Source of the DNA: SZUA-320 sp963707875
GTDB lineage: Bacteria > Gemmatimonadota > Gemmatimonadetes > Gemmatimonadales > GWC2-71-9
Direction of reading: 5' to 3'
Length of the DNA: 64,000 nucleotides
NCBI GenBank assembly: GCA_963707875.1
Contig: CAVPRU010000014.1
Location: 806,001 to 870,000, forward strand
Under the pieces are notes generated by a model that saw only the letters and a list, made by a program, of their open reading frames with translations, was not told the DNA's origin and did not search any database. Position numbers and translations under genes: made by a program. Shown one piece after another: positions 33,933 to 41,656 of the stretch. Every line of letters starts with the position of its first letter. Positions within the stretch are counted from its first letter, which is position 1.

Positions 33933-33947
33933 GCAACCGGTGTGCCA
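33933..33947 (-). promoter_or_regulatory. Candidate sigma-54 type promoter upstream of the MltD-like gene
   Basis: The minus strand reads TGGCAC-N5-TTGC, the -24/-12 consensus spacing, at plus-strand 33947 down to 33933. The predicted start would leave about an 80-nt leader before TTG 33840. A palindrome GTGCCAG/CTGGCAC (33942-33957) overlaps the -24 box. Sequence match only; no sigma-54 or activator gene is in the window. Confidence 0.35.
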
Positions 33948-33985
33948 GCCCTGGCACTCATCAAGGTGAGATGCGTGAATCCCGA

Positions 33986-34864
33986 TCAGGGTTGCACCGA
34001 TCCCGGTGGGCGCTGGTTTCCGCCGTCCGCGAGGAAGCGACCCCTCCCTCCGTCCAAACGCCAGAGAGACAGGTACTTGGAGTACGTGTGACGGTCGCCG
34101 TCGGCTTCGGGAATGGTGATCGTCGCTCGACCAATCGTGAAGCCGAGATCTCCCGTGGTGGCCGTTTCTGCGACGATCGGAGTCCACTCCCATCGCGCGG
34201 TGTGAAGTCCGCCGCCCTCGAGGGCGGCGCGAATTGCCGCTGGGCCGCGGATGAGCAGCCCGGACCCGGGAAAGGTGACTGCATCAGGGGCGGCGAAGGC
34301 CTCGAACGCGACCGGGGCTCCCGAACGAGCTGCCATCGCCGCAAACTCGCGGTCCGCCGCAGCGGATGGCCCGGCCGCGGGGTCGGGCCGAGCTTGGCCG
34401 GCGGGGAGCACCGGAGTCCCGGGAAAGGGGACCATCGGGGCGAAGGCTGCCAGCCGCCAGAGGTCACCCACTCGCCGCCAGGCCGCGAGGTACTTCCCGC
34501 TGGTGACACCGGCGGCGCCGTCGGTCCGATTTCCCAGTGACATGGTGCCCCAGGACGCGCCGAGCGTCCCATCCCTGGAAACTTCCAGGTGAAGCGGGAC
34601 CCACTGGACAACGAGTCCCTCCAGCCCGGGCTGGTTGGTCAGGAACGCGGTAAGGGCTGCCCGACCGGTGATGATATCGGCGCCGGGATAGAGCAGGGTT
34701 GCCGTTTCCGACGCGATCGCCGAAAGCGCATGCACGAACCCCTCCGCTCGCGACAGCTCCGAGGCGGCCCGCTCGGCGGCCAGGAGGGAGGCGGCACCGG
34801 ACTGGGCCGTAGCGGTACCGGCCAGGGCCCCAATCAGCGGCAATCCCAGCCAGAACCGGCTCAC
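33986..34864 (-). CDS. Secreted protein with two NTF2/SnoaL-like domains
   Basis: A 292-residue exported protein. The start is GTG 34864, sharing GTGA with the stop of the upstream gene, and it gives a clean signal peptide (SRFWLGLPLIGALAGTATAQ). The mature part repeats the same fold twice, about residues 30-145 and 165-285: each unit has an IxGRAAL/IRGPAAI-type helix, a beta strand with W, and ends in a YLAAWRRVGDLWRL or YLSLWRLDGGRGRF motif. This is the pattern of DUF4440/SnoaL-like proteins of the NTF2 superfamily. Function is not known. Confidence 0.82.
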   Translation of the reverse strand: MSRFWLGLPLIGALAGTATAQSGAASLLAAERAASELSRAEGFVHALSAIASETATLLYPGADIITGRAALTAFLTNQPGLEGLVVQWVPLHLEVSRDGTLGASWGTMSLGNRTDGAAGVTSGKYLAAWRRVGDLWRLAAFAPMVPFPGTPVLPAGQARPDPAAGPSAAADREFAAMAARSGAPVAFEAFAAPDAVTFPGSGLLIRGPAAIRAALEGGGLHTARWEWTPIVAETATTGDLGFTIGRATITIPEADGDRHTYSKYLSLWRLDGGRGRFLADGGNQRPPGSVQP

Positions 34865-35343
34865 GGGTTGCCCGCAGCCCATGGGGCGCCGCATCCCTGT
34901 TCGCGGTAGCTGTCACTCACATTGAGCACTTTCCAGCCTTGCCCGAGTTTGACCAGATGGAAGGCGTCGAACCCGCAGTGGTGCACCACACCATCGATCA
35001 GCACCTGGTACTCGGCCCACATCGTGGCCAGACTGCCGTCAATCCGGATGACCGGGTTCCGGATCACCTCTTCGACCACCTGGGTGCCGGGCCGGGTCAC
35101 CGCCTCGACGAACTGCTCACCGGTCATCACCACCACCCGGATGCCCCCCTCCGGGGTGGGCCGGGTCAGTGTGAACCTGGTGTCGGCAGTGATCAGGGCG
35201 CGGGCCGCGACGGCATCGCGGGTCTTGAGAACCGCGAGCATGCCGTGGGTCGCCGCCATCACCTCCGATTCGGCGCTCTGGGCGTGGGCGGGAACCAGAG
35301 CCAGGCCGGACAGGGCCAGGACCGTGAGCAGCGGGCGACGCAT
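34861..35343 (-). CDS. Secreted NTF2-like protein (DUF4440/SnoaL type)
   Basis: A 160-residue protein with signal peptide RRPLLTVLALSGLALVPAHAQ and one NTF2-like domain (MLAVLKTRDAVAARALITAD, then a central strand WAEYQVLIDG and a closing GFDAFHLVKLGQGWKVLNVS). It is coupled by a GTGA overlap to the two-domain relative downstream, so both are made together in the envelope. NTF2-like domains bind small hydrophobic ligands or act as isomerases or dehydratases. No catalytic assignment is possible. Confidence 0.85.
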   Translation of the reverse strand: MRRPLLTVLALSGLALVPAHAQSAESEVMAATHGMLAVLKTRDAVAARALITADTRFTLTRPTPEGGIRVVVMTGEQFVEAVTRPGTQVVEEVIRNPVIRIDGSLATMWAEYQVLIDGVVHHCGFDAFHLVKLGQGWKVLNVSDSYREQGCGAPWAAGNP

Positions 35344-35449
35344 GCGTCCTCCTGTGAGTGGGGCTGATCCAAGGGTACTCAGGATGGGTACGAAGAAATT
35401 GGGGCCGGAGTTTCCCCCGGCCGCACCGCCCTGCCAGCGGCTGGTCCAA

Positions 35450-36304
35450 CTACTTCCGGATCAGCGCGTGGAACCGGGCGTGAAGGTCCTTGGTGATCGG
35501 CCCGGCCTTGCCGCCACCGATCGTCCGGCCATCCACCATCCGGATCGGGGCCAGTTCGCTGGCGGTCCCGGACAGGAAGGCCTCATCGGCGGTATAGACG
35601 TCGTACCGGTTGAGCAGTTCCTCGCGCACTTCCAGCCCGGCCTCAAGGGCCAGTTCCATGACCGCCTTCCGGGTAACACCCAGGAGGATGCCGGCGGAGG
35701 CGGGCGGAGTGCGCACGGTCCGGCCTTTGACGACGAAGAGATTCTGTCCCGAGCCCTCGCAGACCCAGCCGGCGGTATCGAGCATCAGGACCTCATCGGC
35801 GCCGGCCACGTTGCCCTCCATCTTGGCCATGACGTGGGCCAGGTAGTTGAGCGACTTGACCCTGGGCGACAGAGCCTCCCGGTGTGGAATCGGAGTGCCA
35901 GCGGTGACCAGCGAGAGACCCTGTTCGTATCGTTCAGGGGCCCAGACCATGATGGTGTCCACGATGACGATGGTCGTGGCCCGGGGGCACTTCCGGGCGT
36001 CGATGCCCAGATCTCCGATCCCGCGAGTGATGATCGGCCGGATGTAGGCGTCAGCCAGCCCCGACTTGGCCACGGCCTGCTCGATGACCTTGCCCAGCTC
36101 GGCCTTCGGATAGGGAATCTCCAGGGCGATGGCCTTGGCCGAGTCGTACAGCCGATCGAGGTGCTCGCCGAGCCGGAAGATCTTTCCGCCATAGGCCCGG
36201 ATGCCCTCGAAGATGCCGTCGCCATAGAGCAGGCCGTGGTCATAGACCGAGACCTTGCCGGTGCTCCTGTCGTGCCATTCCCCATCGATCCAGATCGTTA
36301 CCAT
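35450..36304 (-). CDS. ilvE: Branched-chain amino acid aminotransferase
   Basis: A 284-residue class IV PLP aminotransferase that performs the last step of valine, leucine and isoleucine synthesis with glutamate as donor. Key features are VYDHGLLYGDGIFEGIRAYGG (residues about 18-38), the Schiff-base Lys in RVKSLNYLAHVMAK (about 149), EVLMLDTAGWVCEGSGQNLF (about 183-202) and FLSGTASELAPI near 252. Two ATGs are adjacent (36307 and 36304). I chose 36304 because AGGAG lies 5 nt before it and only 2 nt before the other. Close class IV relatives (D-amino acid transaminase, ADC lyase) are less likely given the motifs. Confidence 0.9.
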   Translation of the reverse strand: MVTIWIDGEWHDRSTGKVSVYDHGLLYGDGIFEGIRAYGGKIFRLGEHLDRLYDSAKAIALEIPYPKAELGKVIEQAVAKSGLADAYIRPIITRGIGDLGIDARKCPRATTIVIVDTIMVWAPERYEQGLSLVTAGTPIPHREALSPRVKSLNYLAHVMAKMEGNVAGADEVLMLDTAGWVCEGSGQNLFVVKGRTVRTPPASAGILLGVTRKAVMELALEAGLEVREELLNRYDVYTADEAFLSGTASELAPIRMVDGRTIGGGKAGPITKDLHARFHALIRK

Positions 36305-36492
36305 CATCACTCCTCGATGCCAGGCGAACAGGGTCCGGCAGCGCCGGGGGGGAGAGGCAGAATCTAACCCGGCAGGCCGGATCCGGGCACCCAGCCTCGG
36401 AGAGTCGGTCGTGGGTGAGTGACCCACGACCCGAAGAGTCCAGCCGAGCAACCATCGGCCGGGGGGCAAGCGGGAGTGGTGGAGAAAGTGAG

Positions 36493-36564
<72 letters not shown>

Positions 36565-36635
36565 GGGTGGCCGGAGCCGCCCGCCCGAAAAGTGGGTGGG
36601 ACGGGTGCACCGCACAAGCACGGGCTCGGCCGGGA

Positions 36636-38093
36636 TCAGCGGCCCCCCGAGGGGCGCCGGTTCTCGCCGGTATGCCACGCGGCGTTGGAACTCTCGACCT
36701 CGCTGTCGCTCGCCAATCCGGTCGCGGCGGACGGCGTGGGGAGGATGGCCCGGCCCACCAGCAGCCCGGTGGTCGCCGCCAGGGCCGTGGAGACGAGCAC
36801 TCCGAGCTTGGCCACCGCCAGCAGTTCGGGCGAGGCAAAGGCCAGCTCGGCGATGAAGATCGCCATCGTGAAGCCAATACCCGCGACGAGCCCGACCACC
36901 AGGACCCCACCCCAGGAGACCCCGACCGGCAGGGTGCAGAGCTTGAGTCGCACCGCCAGCCAGCTCACCAGCAGCACCCCCAGTGGCTTGCCGAGGAAGA
37001 GACCCAGGGACACCCCGCTGAAGACGCTGAGGAGGCCAGGCTGGTCGAATCCGATGCCCCGCAGCGGCACCCCGGCGTTGGCCAGGGCAAAGAGAGGCAT
37101 GATCGCATAGGCGACCCAGGGATGCATGGCATGCTCCAACCTCACAGCGGGCGATATCGCTTCACGCTTGGCGAAGGCCAGCTCTTCCAGGGGCTCCAGG
37201 AGATCGTGATCCGGCGCCTGAGCGGCCACCCGCTCCTGGAAGTCTCCCACGGCCTTGCGCGCCATGGCGAGAAACCCGGCGCCACCGACCCAGGACTCGA
37301 CGGGGACCGCGAGCCCGACGACAACCCCGGCTAGAGTGGGGTGAATCCCCGCCACGTGCAGTCCCGACCAGATCAGCACGAGCGGGATCGCCAGCCACCC
37401 AATGCCGGGGCGGACCCCGATCCGGACGAAGGTGTACAGCACCAGGAGGCCGAACCCGGCGATCAGGAATCCTGTGGGATTGAGACTGGCGGTGTAAAAG
37501 ACGGCGATGACCAGGATGGCCCCGATGTCATCGATGATCGCGAGGGCCAGCAGCAGTACCCGCAGCGACGGCGGCACCCGTTTGCCGAGCAGGGTCAGGA
37601 TGCCCACCGCAAAGGCGATATCGGTCGCCATCGGAACACCCCAGCCCTGGCGAAACGGCTCGGCGGGGTTGAAGAGAAAGTACCCCAGGGCGGGAATCAG
37701 CATCCCGCCCAGGGCGGCGGCGATCGGGAGGGCGGCTCGCTGCCAGCTGGCCAGGGCGCCCTGCACGATCTCCCGCTTGACCTCCAGGCCGACCACCAGG
37801 AAGAAGACGGTCATCAACCCGTCGTTGATCCAGAAGTGGAGGTCCCGGGAAAAGCCCCAGCTGCCGAGCGAGAGCCCGAGCGGGGTGTGCCAAAGGGCCG
37901 AGTACGAACCGGCGAACGGGCTGTTGGCCCAGAGGATGGCGAGGGTCGCCGCCACCAGCAGGACGATGCCGCCGGCGGCCTCAATGTGGAGGAACTCCTC
38001 GATCGGGCGTCGAACGGCCAAGGCAAAGTCGTGGGCCGAGCCGCTCGCCCCGGGGGGGAGGGTCGGATACGGATTGGGTTCGGGTTGCGCCAT
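36636..38093 (-). CDS. nhaA: Na+/H+ antiporter NhaA
   Basis: A 485-residue inner-membrane antiporter that expels Na+ in exchange for protons. It shows the NhaA signatures WINDGLMTVFFLVVGLEVKRE (residues about 88-108), WGVPMATDIAFAVGIL (about 150, with the TD pair of the discontinuous helix), ALAIIDDIGAILVIA (the two essential aspartates, about 188) and GIGFTMAIFIAELAF near 428. The C-terminus is extended by about 30 hydrophilic residues. A -10-like TAGCTT with TTGGCG 18 nt upstream lies 8 nt before the ATG, so the message may be leaderless. Confidence 0.95.
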   Translation of the reverse strand: MAQPEPNPYPTLPPGASGSAHDFALAVRRPIEEFLHIEAAGGIVLLVAATLAILWANSPFAGSYSALWHTPLGLSLGSWGFSRDLHFWINDGLMTVFFLVVGLEVKREIVQGALASWQRAALPIAAALGGMLIPALGYFLFNPAEPFRQGWGVPMATDIAFAVGILTLLGKRVPPSLRVLLLALAIIDDIGAILVIAVFYTASLNPTGFLIAGFGLLVLYTFVRIGVRPGIGWLAIPLVLIWSGLHVAGIHPTLAGVVVGLAVPVESWVGGAGFLAMARKAVGDFQERVAAQAPDHDLLEPLEELAFAKREAISPAVRLEHAMHPWVAYAIMPLFALANAGVPLRGIGFDQPGLLSVFSGVSLGLFLGKPLGVLLVSWLAVRLKLCTLPVGVSWGGVLVVGLVAGIGFTMAIFIAELAFASPELLAVAKLGVLVSTALAATTGLLVGRAILPTPSAATGLASDSEVESSNAAWHTGENRRPSGGR

Positions 38094-38101
38094 GAGGTCG
38101 G

Positions 38102-38131
38102 AAGCTACCGAGAGGTTCCCATCGGCGCCAA
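38102..38131 (-). promoter_or_regulatory. Candidate promoter of nhaA
   Basis: On the minus strand TTGGCG (plus-strand 38126-38131) and TAGCTT (38102-38107) are spaced by 18 nt. The -10 ends 8 nt before the nhaA ATG at 38093. The -35 overlaps the base of the upstream terminator region. Confidence 0.45.
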
Positions 38132-38133
38132 CG

Positions 38134-38166
38134 AAAAACGCCCGACCGGCGGCACCGATCGGGCGT
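38134..38166 (-). terminator. Rho-independent terminator after the 394-residue secreted protein gene
   Basis: On the minus strand ACGCCCGA and TCGGGCGT form an 8-bp stem (plus-strand 38159-38166 and 38138-38145), with a 13-nt loop that can pair further, directly followed by TTTTT. It begins 21 nt after the stop at 38187 and lies before nhaA. Confidence 0.85.
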
Positions 38167-38186
38167 CCATCCGCGCCGGACAGCCG

Positions 38187-39371
38187 CTACTTCCCACCGG
38201 GCCAGTTGGTGTCCACCAGGGTCAGGGCGACGTTGATCATCGGACGGCTGTTGTTGCCAAACAGGTCCTGATCGTTCGGCCGCCAGTTGGCATTGACGGC
38301 CCGAAGGGCCACCGCCCTCCCCACCAGCTGGCCTGGCGGCTGTTCCGGGCCCCACCCCCAGTTGCCACCCCCACGCCAGGTCTGGGCCACTTCGCCGTAC
38401 TTCCTCACCAAGGCCTGCCGCAGAACGTCCGGATCGACCCACGGGAAGACACGCTCGATCCGGATCATTCGCACCGTCTCGCTGGCGTCAAGCCAGGCAG
38501 TAATGCAGGTGGATCCCGGCTTCGCGTTGTTGCGTCGTCCGGTAATGGTCATGCAGCCCATCGAATTGACATCGAGCGTGGCGACCAATCCAGGAGCGGC
38601 GCTCTCACCGACCCCACCGCGGACGACCTCACCATAGAGCCGAGTCAGGGTCGCTTCCAGATCCGCCCCGGGGCCACCCACCCGAAGCCCGGCCACATCC
38701 GCCAGCGCGGGATCGAAGGTCGGGGTCGCACCGGTGACTGCCACCGCGGCGTACGGCGTCAGGGTCGGGGTCCAGACCACCTGACTGTTGGCGTCCAGCA
38801 GTCGAGCCGACACCAGTTCGGCGCGAATCACCCGATCGCCCGAGACGGCTCCCGCCGGGTCACCCGCACCGATGACCCGGAATCGCAGGTCGTTGGTCAC
38901 CCGGCGCCCCATCCGGTTCAACCGCTCGTCAAATACTCGTGCCTCTTCCTTCGCCATCGGGATGTAGCGCCCGCTCTCGGCGTTGGCGAACACCACCGAG
39001 TACTGCTGCCCGAAGGCCTCCACCGTCACGTAATAGCCCGCCTGATACAGGGTGATCGCGAACCGGCCCTGATCGTGGTCGTACTGGGAGATGTTGTCAT
39101 TAACCTGGAGGGTGAATTCGCGGCCTGGATCGGCGGCGTCCAACAGGCCGTTCAGCCGGGCCTCCTCCGCCGCGATGACCTCAGGCCGGTCGAACTGACT
39201 CGCCCGACGGACCGCTTCACTCCGCTCTGCTGTCCTCCGGGTGTCGAGCGGCACCTTGGCGAGCCTGTGCCAGACCAGGGCGATGGCCTCGTCCTGGTCA
39301 CCCTGGTCCTGCCCGGCCGGTGCGCTGGCGGTCAGGAGCAGGGCGCCGAGCAGACAGATTGCCAACCTCAT
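38187..39371 (-). CDS. Secreted protein of unknown function
   Basis: A 394-residue exported protein with signal peptide RLAICLLGALLLTASAPAGQ. The N-terminal half is helical and charged (EAIALVWHRLAKVPLD, then RRASQFDRPEVIAAEEAR), followed by a beta-rich section with ISQYDHDQGRFAITLYQAGY, FANAESGRYIPMAKEEARVF and RFRVIGAGDP. I do not recognise the family with confidence. It overlaps the preceding small lipoprotein gene by ATGA and ends in a strong terminator, so the two form a complete two-gene unit, likely acting together in the periplasm. Confidence 0.78.
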   Translation of the reverse strand: MRLAICLLGALLLTASAPAGQDQGDQDEAIALVWHRLAKVPLDTRRTAERSEAVRRASQFDRPEVIAAEEARLNGLLDAADPGREFTLQVNDNISQYDHDQGRFAITLYQAGYYVTVEAFGQQYSVVFANAESGRYIPMAKEEARVFDERLNRMGRRVTNDLRFRVIGAGDPAGAVSGDRVIRAELVSARLLDANSQVVWTPTLTPYAAVAVTGATPTFDPALADVAGLRVGGPGADLEATLTRLYGEVVRGGVGESAAPGLVATLDVNSMGCMTITGRRNNAKPGSTCITAWLDASETVRMIRIERVFPWVDPDVLRQALVRKYGEVAQTWRGGGNWGWGPEQPPGQLVGRAVALRAVNANWRPNDQDLFGNNSRPMINVALTLVDTNWPGGK

Positions 39372-39763
39372 TTGCTCCCCCGATCGGGTTGCTTCCGCAT
39401 GGTGATCGATTCTCCAGTCGAGAACTTCAGCTGGAATCCGTCTCCCTCCTTGATCAACTGGGCGGTGAGCCCGTTCCCCAGTTGCAGGGCCCTGGTTCCG
39501 TCCGCCTGCGGTTCGAGATCGAGACGGGCCTGGCCGGCGTAGACCCGGTCGCCATCCCGGACCAGGACGTGCAGGCCGTTCACATAGGCCAGCACATCGG
39601 CCGACACGGTTTCCCGGTCTTCAGGAGTGGCGATTTCGAGGACATCGCCGGCACTGCGTGGGGTCTTGGCGGTCGCGGGCCCGCCCCCTCCGCCACCGCA
39701 CGCCGTCGCCAGGACGGCCAGGGCCGGAAGGAAGAGGGCGCCGCGAAGATCGGGTCGGTTCAT
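39368..39763 (-). CDS. Small lipoprotein of unknown function
   Basis: A 131-residue protein. The ATG at 39763 places a signal peptide and lipobox VLATAC (Cys about residue 22) at the N-terminus, and CTGGAG lies just upstream; a GTG at 39790 would add nine residues before the signal. A glycine run after the Cys acts as a linker to a small beta-rich domain (VLAYVNGLHVLVRDGDRVYA, then LTAQLIKEGDGFQLKFSTGE). The stop overlaps the start of the 394-residue secreted protein. No family was recognised. Confidence 0.75.
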   Translation of the reverse strand: MNRPDLRGALFLPALAVLATACGGGGGGPATAKTPRSAGDVLEIATPEDRETVSADVLAYVNGLHVLVRDGDRVYAGQARLDLEPQADGTRALQLGNGLTAQLIKEGDGFQLKFSTGESITMRKQPDRGSK

Positions 39764-39835
39764 CCAGGGCTCCAGGGTGAGTTGGTTCACCTGGCATTGC
39801 GGACGAATCGCCCAGAAACCGTCAGCCTGAACGGT

Positions 39836-39864
39836 TTGCGCCGGTCCTCGGACGGCGGCATACT
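39836..39864 (+). promoter_or_regulatory. Candidate promoter for the SGNH hydrolase operon
   Basis: TTGCGC at 39836-39841 and CATACT at 39859-39864 are spaced by exactly 17 nt, 31 nt before the ATG at 39896. Confidence 0.5.
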
Positions 39865-39895
39865 GCGGTCGTCACCCACCCACGCCTGGAGCAGC

Positions 39896-40669
39896 ATGAC
39901 GGTCAGGTTCCACCGCTACGTCGCCATCGGGGACAGCTCCACCGAAGGCATGGACGACCCGGACGGCCGGGGCGGCTATCGCGGCTGGGCCAACCGGCTC
40001 GCCGAGAGGATCGCCGCCATCCAGGGGTCTCTCCTGTACGCCAACCTGGGGGTCCGAGGCCGACGGACCTGGCAGATCCGGGCGCAGCAGCTGGAGCCGG
40101 CCCTGGCGATGAAGCCGGATCTGGTCACCCTCTTCTCCGGAACTAACGACGTGGTCCGCCGGCACTTCGACCCGGAGGGGTTCCGGAAGGACCTCGAGGC
40201 GATCCAGCGGACGCTGGTGGCGTCGGGCGCCACGGTCATCGGGTTCACCCTGCCGGACCTGACCCCCGTCATGCCCCTGGGCCGACTCATCCGCGGCAAG
40301 GTCGCGGCTCTCAATGACCAGATCCGGGCCGCCTCAGCGGCCTCGGGCGCCATCTGCGTGGATATGGCCGGCCACTCGGTGGGCTCCGATCCTCGGCTCT
40401 GGAGCGGCGACCGGCTGCATGCCAATGCCCTGGGCCATGCCCGAATCGCGGCGGCGCTGGCCCATGGACTCGGACTGCCTGGCAGTGACGACAGCTGGAG
40501 CCATCCCCTTCCCCCGCTGCCGGCGTCCGGTCTCCTGGAACCGCTTCGAGCCGAGCTGCGCTGGGTGACCGGGCACCTGTTGCCCTGGGTCTGGCGCCAT
40601 GCCCACGGACGATCATCGGGTGACGGGCGAGGGCCCAAACGTCCAGAGTTGCGGCCGGTGGAGGTGTGA
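39896..40669 (+). CDS. SGNH/GDSL-family hydrolase
   Basis: A 257-residue esterase or acyl hydrolase without a signal peptide. The four SGNH blocks are visible: YVAIGDSSTEGMDDPDGRGG (nucleophile Ser about residue 14), the block II Gly in ANLGVRGRRTWQI, block III SGTNDVVRR (about 80) and block V WSGDRLHANALGHARIA with catalytic Asp/His (about 178). The last 60 residues form a helical, tryptophan-rich tail. The natural substrate is not predictable. The exonuclease gene begins 4 nt after the stop, so the two are cotranscribed. Confidence 0.88.
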   Translation: MTVRFHRYVAIGDSSTEGMDDPDGRGGYRGWANRLAERIAAIQGSLLYANLGVRGRRTWQIRAQQLEPALAMKPDLVTLFSGTNDVVRRHFDPEGFRKDLEAIQRTLVASGATVIGFTLPDLTPVMPLGRLIRGKVAALNDQIRAASAASGAICVDMAGHSVGSDPRLWSGDRLHANALGHARIAAALAHGLGLPGSDDSWSHPLPPLPASGLLEPLRAELRWVTGHLLPWVWRHAHGRSSGDGRGPKRPELRPVEV

Positions 40670-40673
40670 GGCG

Positions 40674-41564
40674 ATGAAGGTCCACTTGATCGATGGCACC
40701 TACGAACTGTTCCGGCACTTCTTCGGGATGCCGGAGGCGAGCGACGCCGAGGGACGCGAGGTCGGTGCCACCATCGGGGTCCTGAGTTCGGTGCTCGGCA
40801 TGCTGGAGGCCGGAGCGACCCACATCGCCGTGGCCACCGATCACGTTGTCGAGTCGTTTCGGAATGAACTGTGGCCCGGGTACAAGACGGGTGAGGGGAT
40901 CGATCCTCGGCTCTTTGCCCAGTTCCATCCGCTGGAGGACGCGCTGCGGGCGATGGGGGTGGCGGTCTGGCCGATGGTCGCCTTGGAGGCCGACGACGGA
41001 CTCGCCTCGGGCGCCTGGCTCGGCGAGCAGGATCCGAGGGTCGAGCAGGTCCTGGTCTGTACCCCGGACAAGGACCTGAGTCAGTCGGTCCGAGGGAACC
41101 GGGTGGTCCAGTTCGACCGGCGGAAGCGGGAGGTCAGGGATGAGGCCGGGGTGATCGAGAAATTCGGAGTCCCACCGACCTCGATCCCCGACTACCTGGC
41201 CCTGGTCGGTGATTCGGCGGATGGGTATCCCGGCATCAAGGGGTGGGGGGCAAAATCCGCCGGCGCCGTGCTCGGTAAGTACCTCCATCTCGAGGCCATC
41301 CCGGCGGATCCGGCCAAATGGGAGGTCGCCGTCCGCGGGGCGGCCAGGCTGGCCGAGACGTTGGAGTCACATCGGGACGATGCGATCCTGTTCCGGACCC
41401 TGGCGACACTCCGCACCGACGCCCCACTGCTCGCCAACGTCGACGAGCTTCGCTGGACCGGGCCGCAACCCGAATTCAACCTGGTCGCCCAGCAGCTGGG
41501 GGTACCGGGCCTGGCGGATCGGGCGTTGCGGTGTGCTGCGGTGGGCCCGGGCCGGAGAATCTGA
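40674..41564 (+). CDS. 5'-3' exonuclease (PIN/FEN-like)
   Basis: A 296-residue nuclease related to the N-terminal 5' nuclease domain of DNA polymerase I. It begins VHLIDGTYELFRHFFG, has the metal-binding acidic segments VALEADDGLASGAW (about residue 102) and VCTPDKDLSQ (about 128), and the helix-three-turn-helix GDSADGYPGIKGWGAKSAG (about 179-197). It is a free-standing enzyme with no polymerase domain. Roles in primer removal or flap processing are typical of the family. The ATG at 40674 begins the conserved region, and GTGAGGCG precedes it. Confidence 0.9.
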   Translation: MKVHLIDGTYELFRHFFGMPEASDAEGREVGATIGVLSSVLGMLEAGATHIAVATDHVVESFRNELWPGYKTGEGIDPRLFAQFHPLEDALRAMGVAVWPMVALEADDGLASGAWLGEQDPRVEQVLVCTPDKDLSQSVRGNRVVQFDRRKREVRDEAGVIEKFGVPPTSIPDYLALVGDSADGYPGIKGWGAKSAGAVLGKYLHLEAIPADPAKWEVAVRGAARLAETLESHRDDAILFRTLATLRTDAPLLANVDELRWTGPQPEFNLVAQQLGVPGLADRALRCAAVGPGRRI

Positions 41565-41617
41565 CTACCAGCGCCTGCCGTGGTGGTCGGGGCCGGCACT
41601 CGCTAATCGGCGATTCC

Positions 41618-41656
41618 GGGGCCATTCTTACAGGAATCCCCACAATGGAGTTCCGG
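41618..41656 (+). promoter_or_regulatory. Promoter/leader shared with the region before the VPS10 gene at 50.2 kb
   Basis: The stretch from GGGGCCATTC to TTCCGGTG aligns along most of its length with 50157-50195 (GGGGCCATC to CTCCGGTG, with small gaps). A -10-like CACAAT at 41641-41646 ends 9 nt before the kinase GTG. The similarity suggests a duplicated promoter. Confidence 0.45.

Noticed and set aside
36565..36635. A promoter for tRNA-Lys
   Set aside because: The spacer has TTGTGC-like and CACTTT-like hexamers at 17 nt, but the -10 match is too poor to claim.
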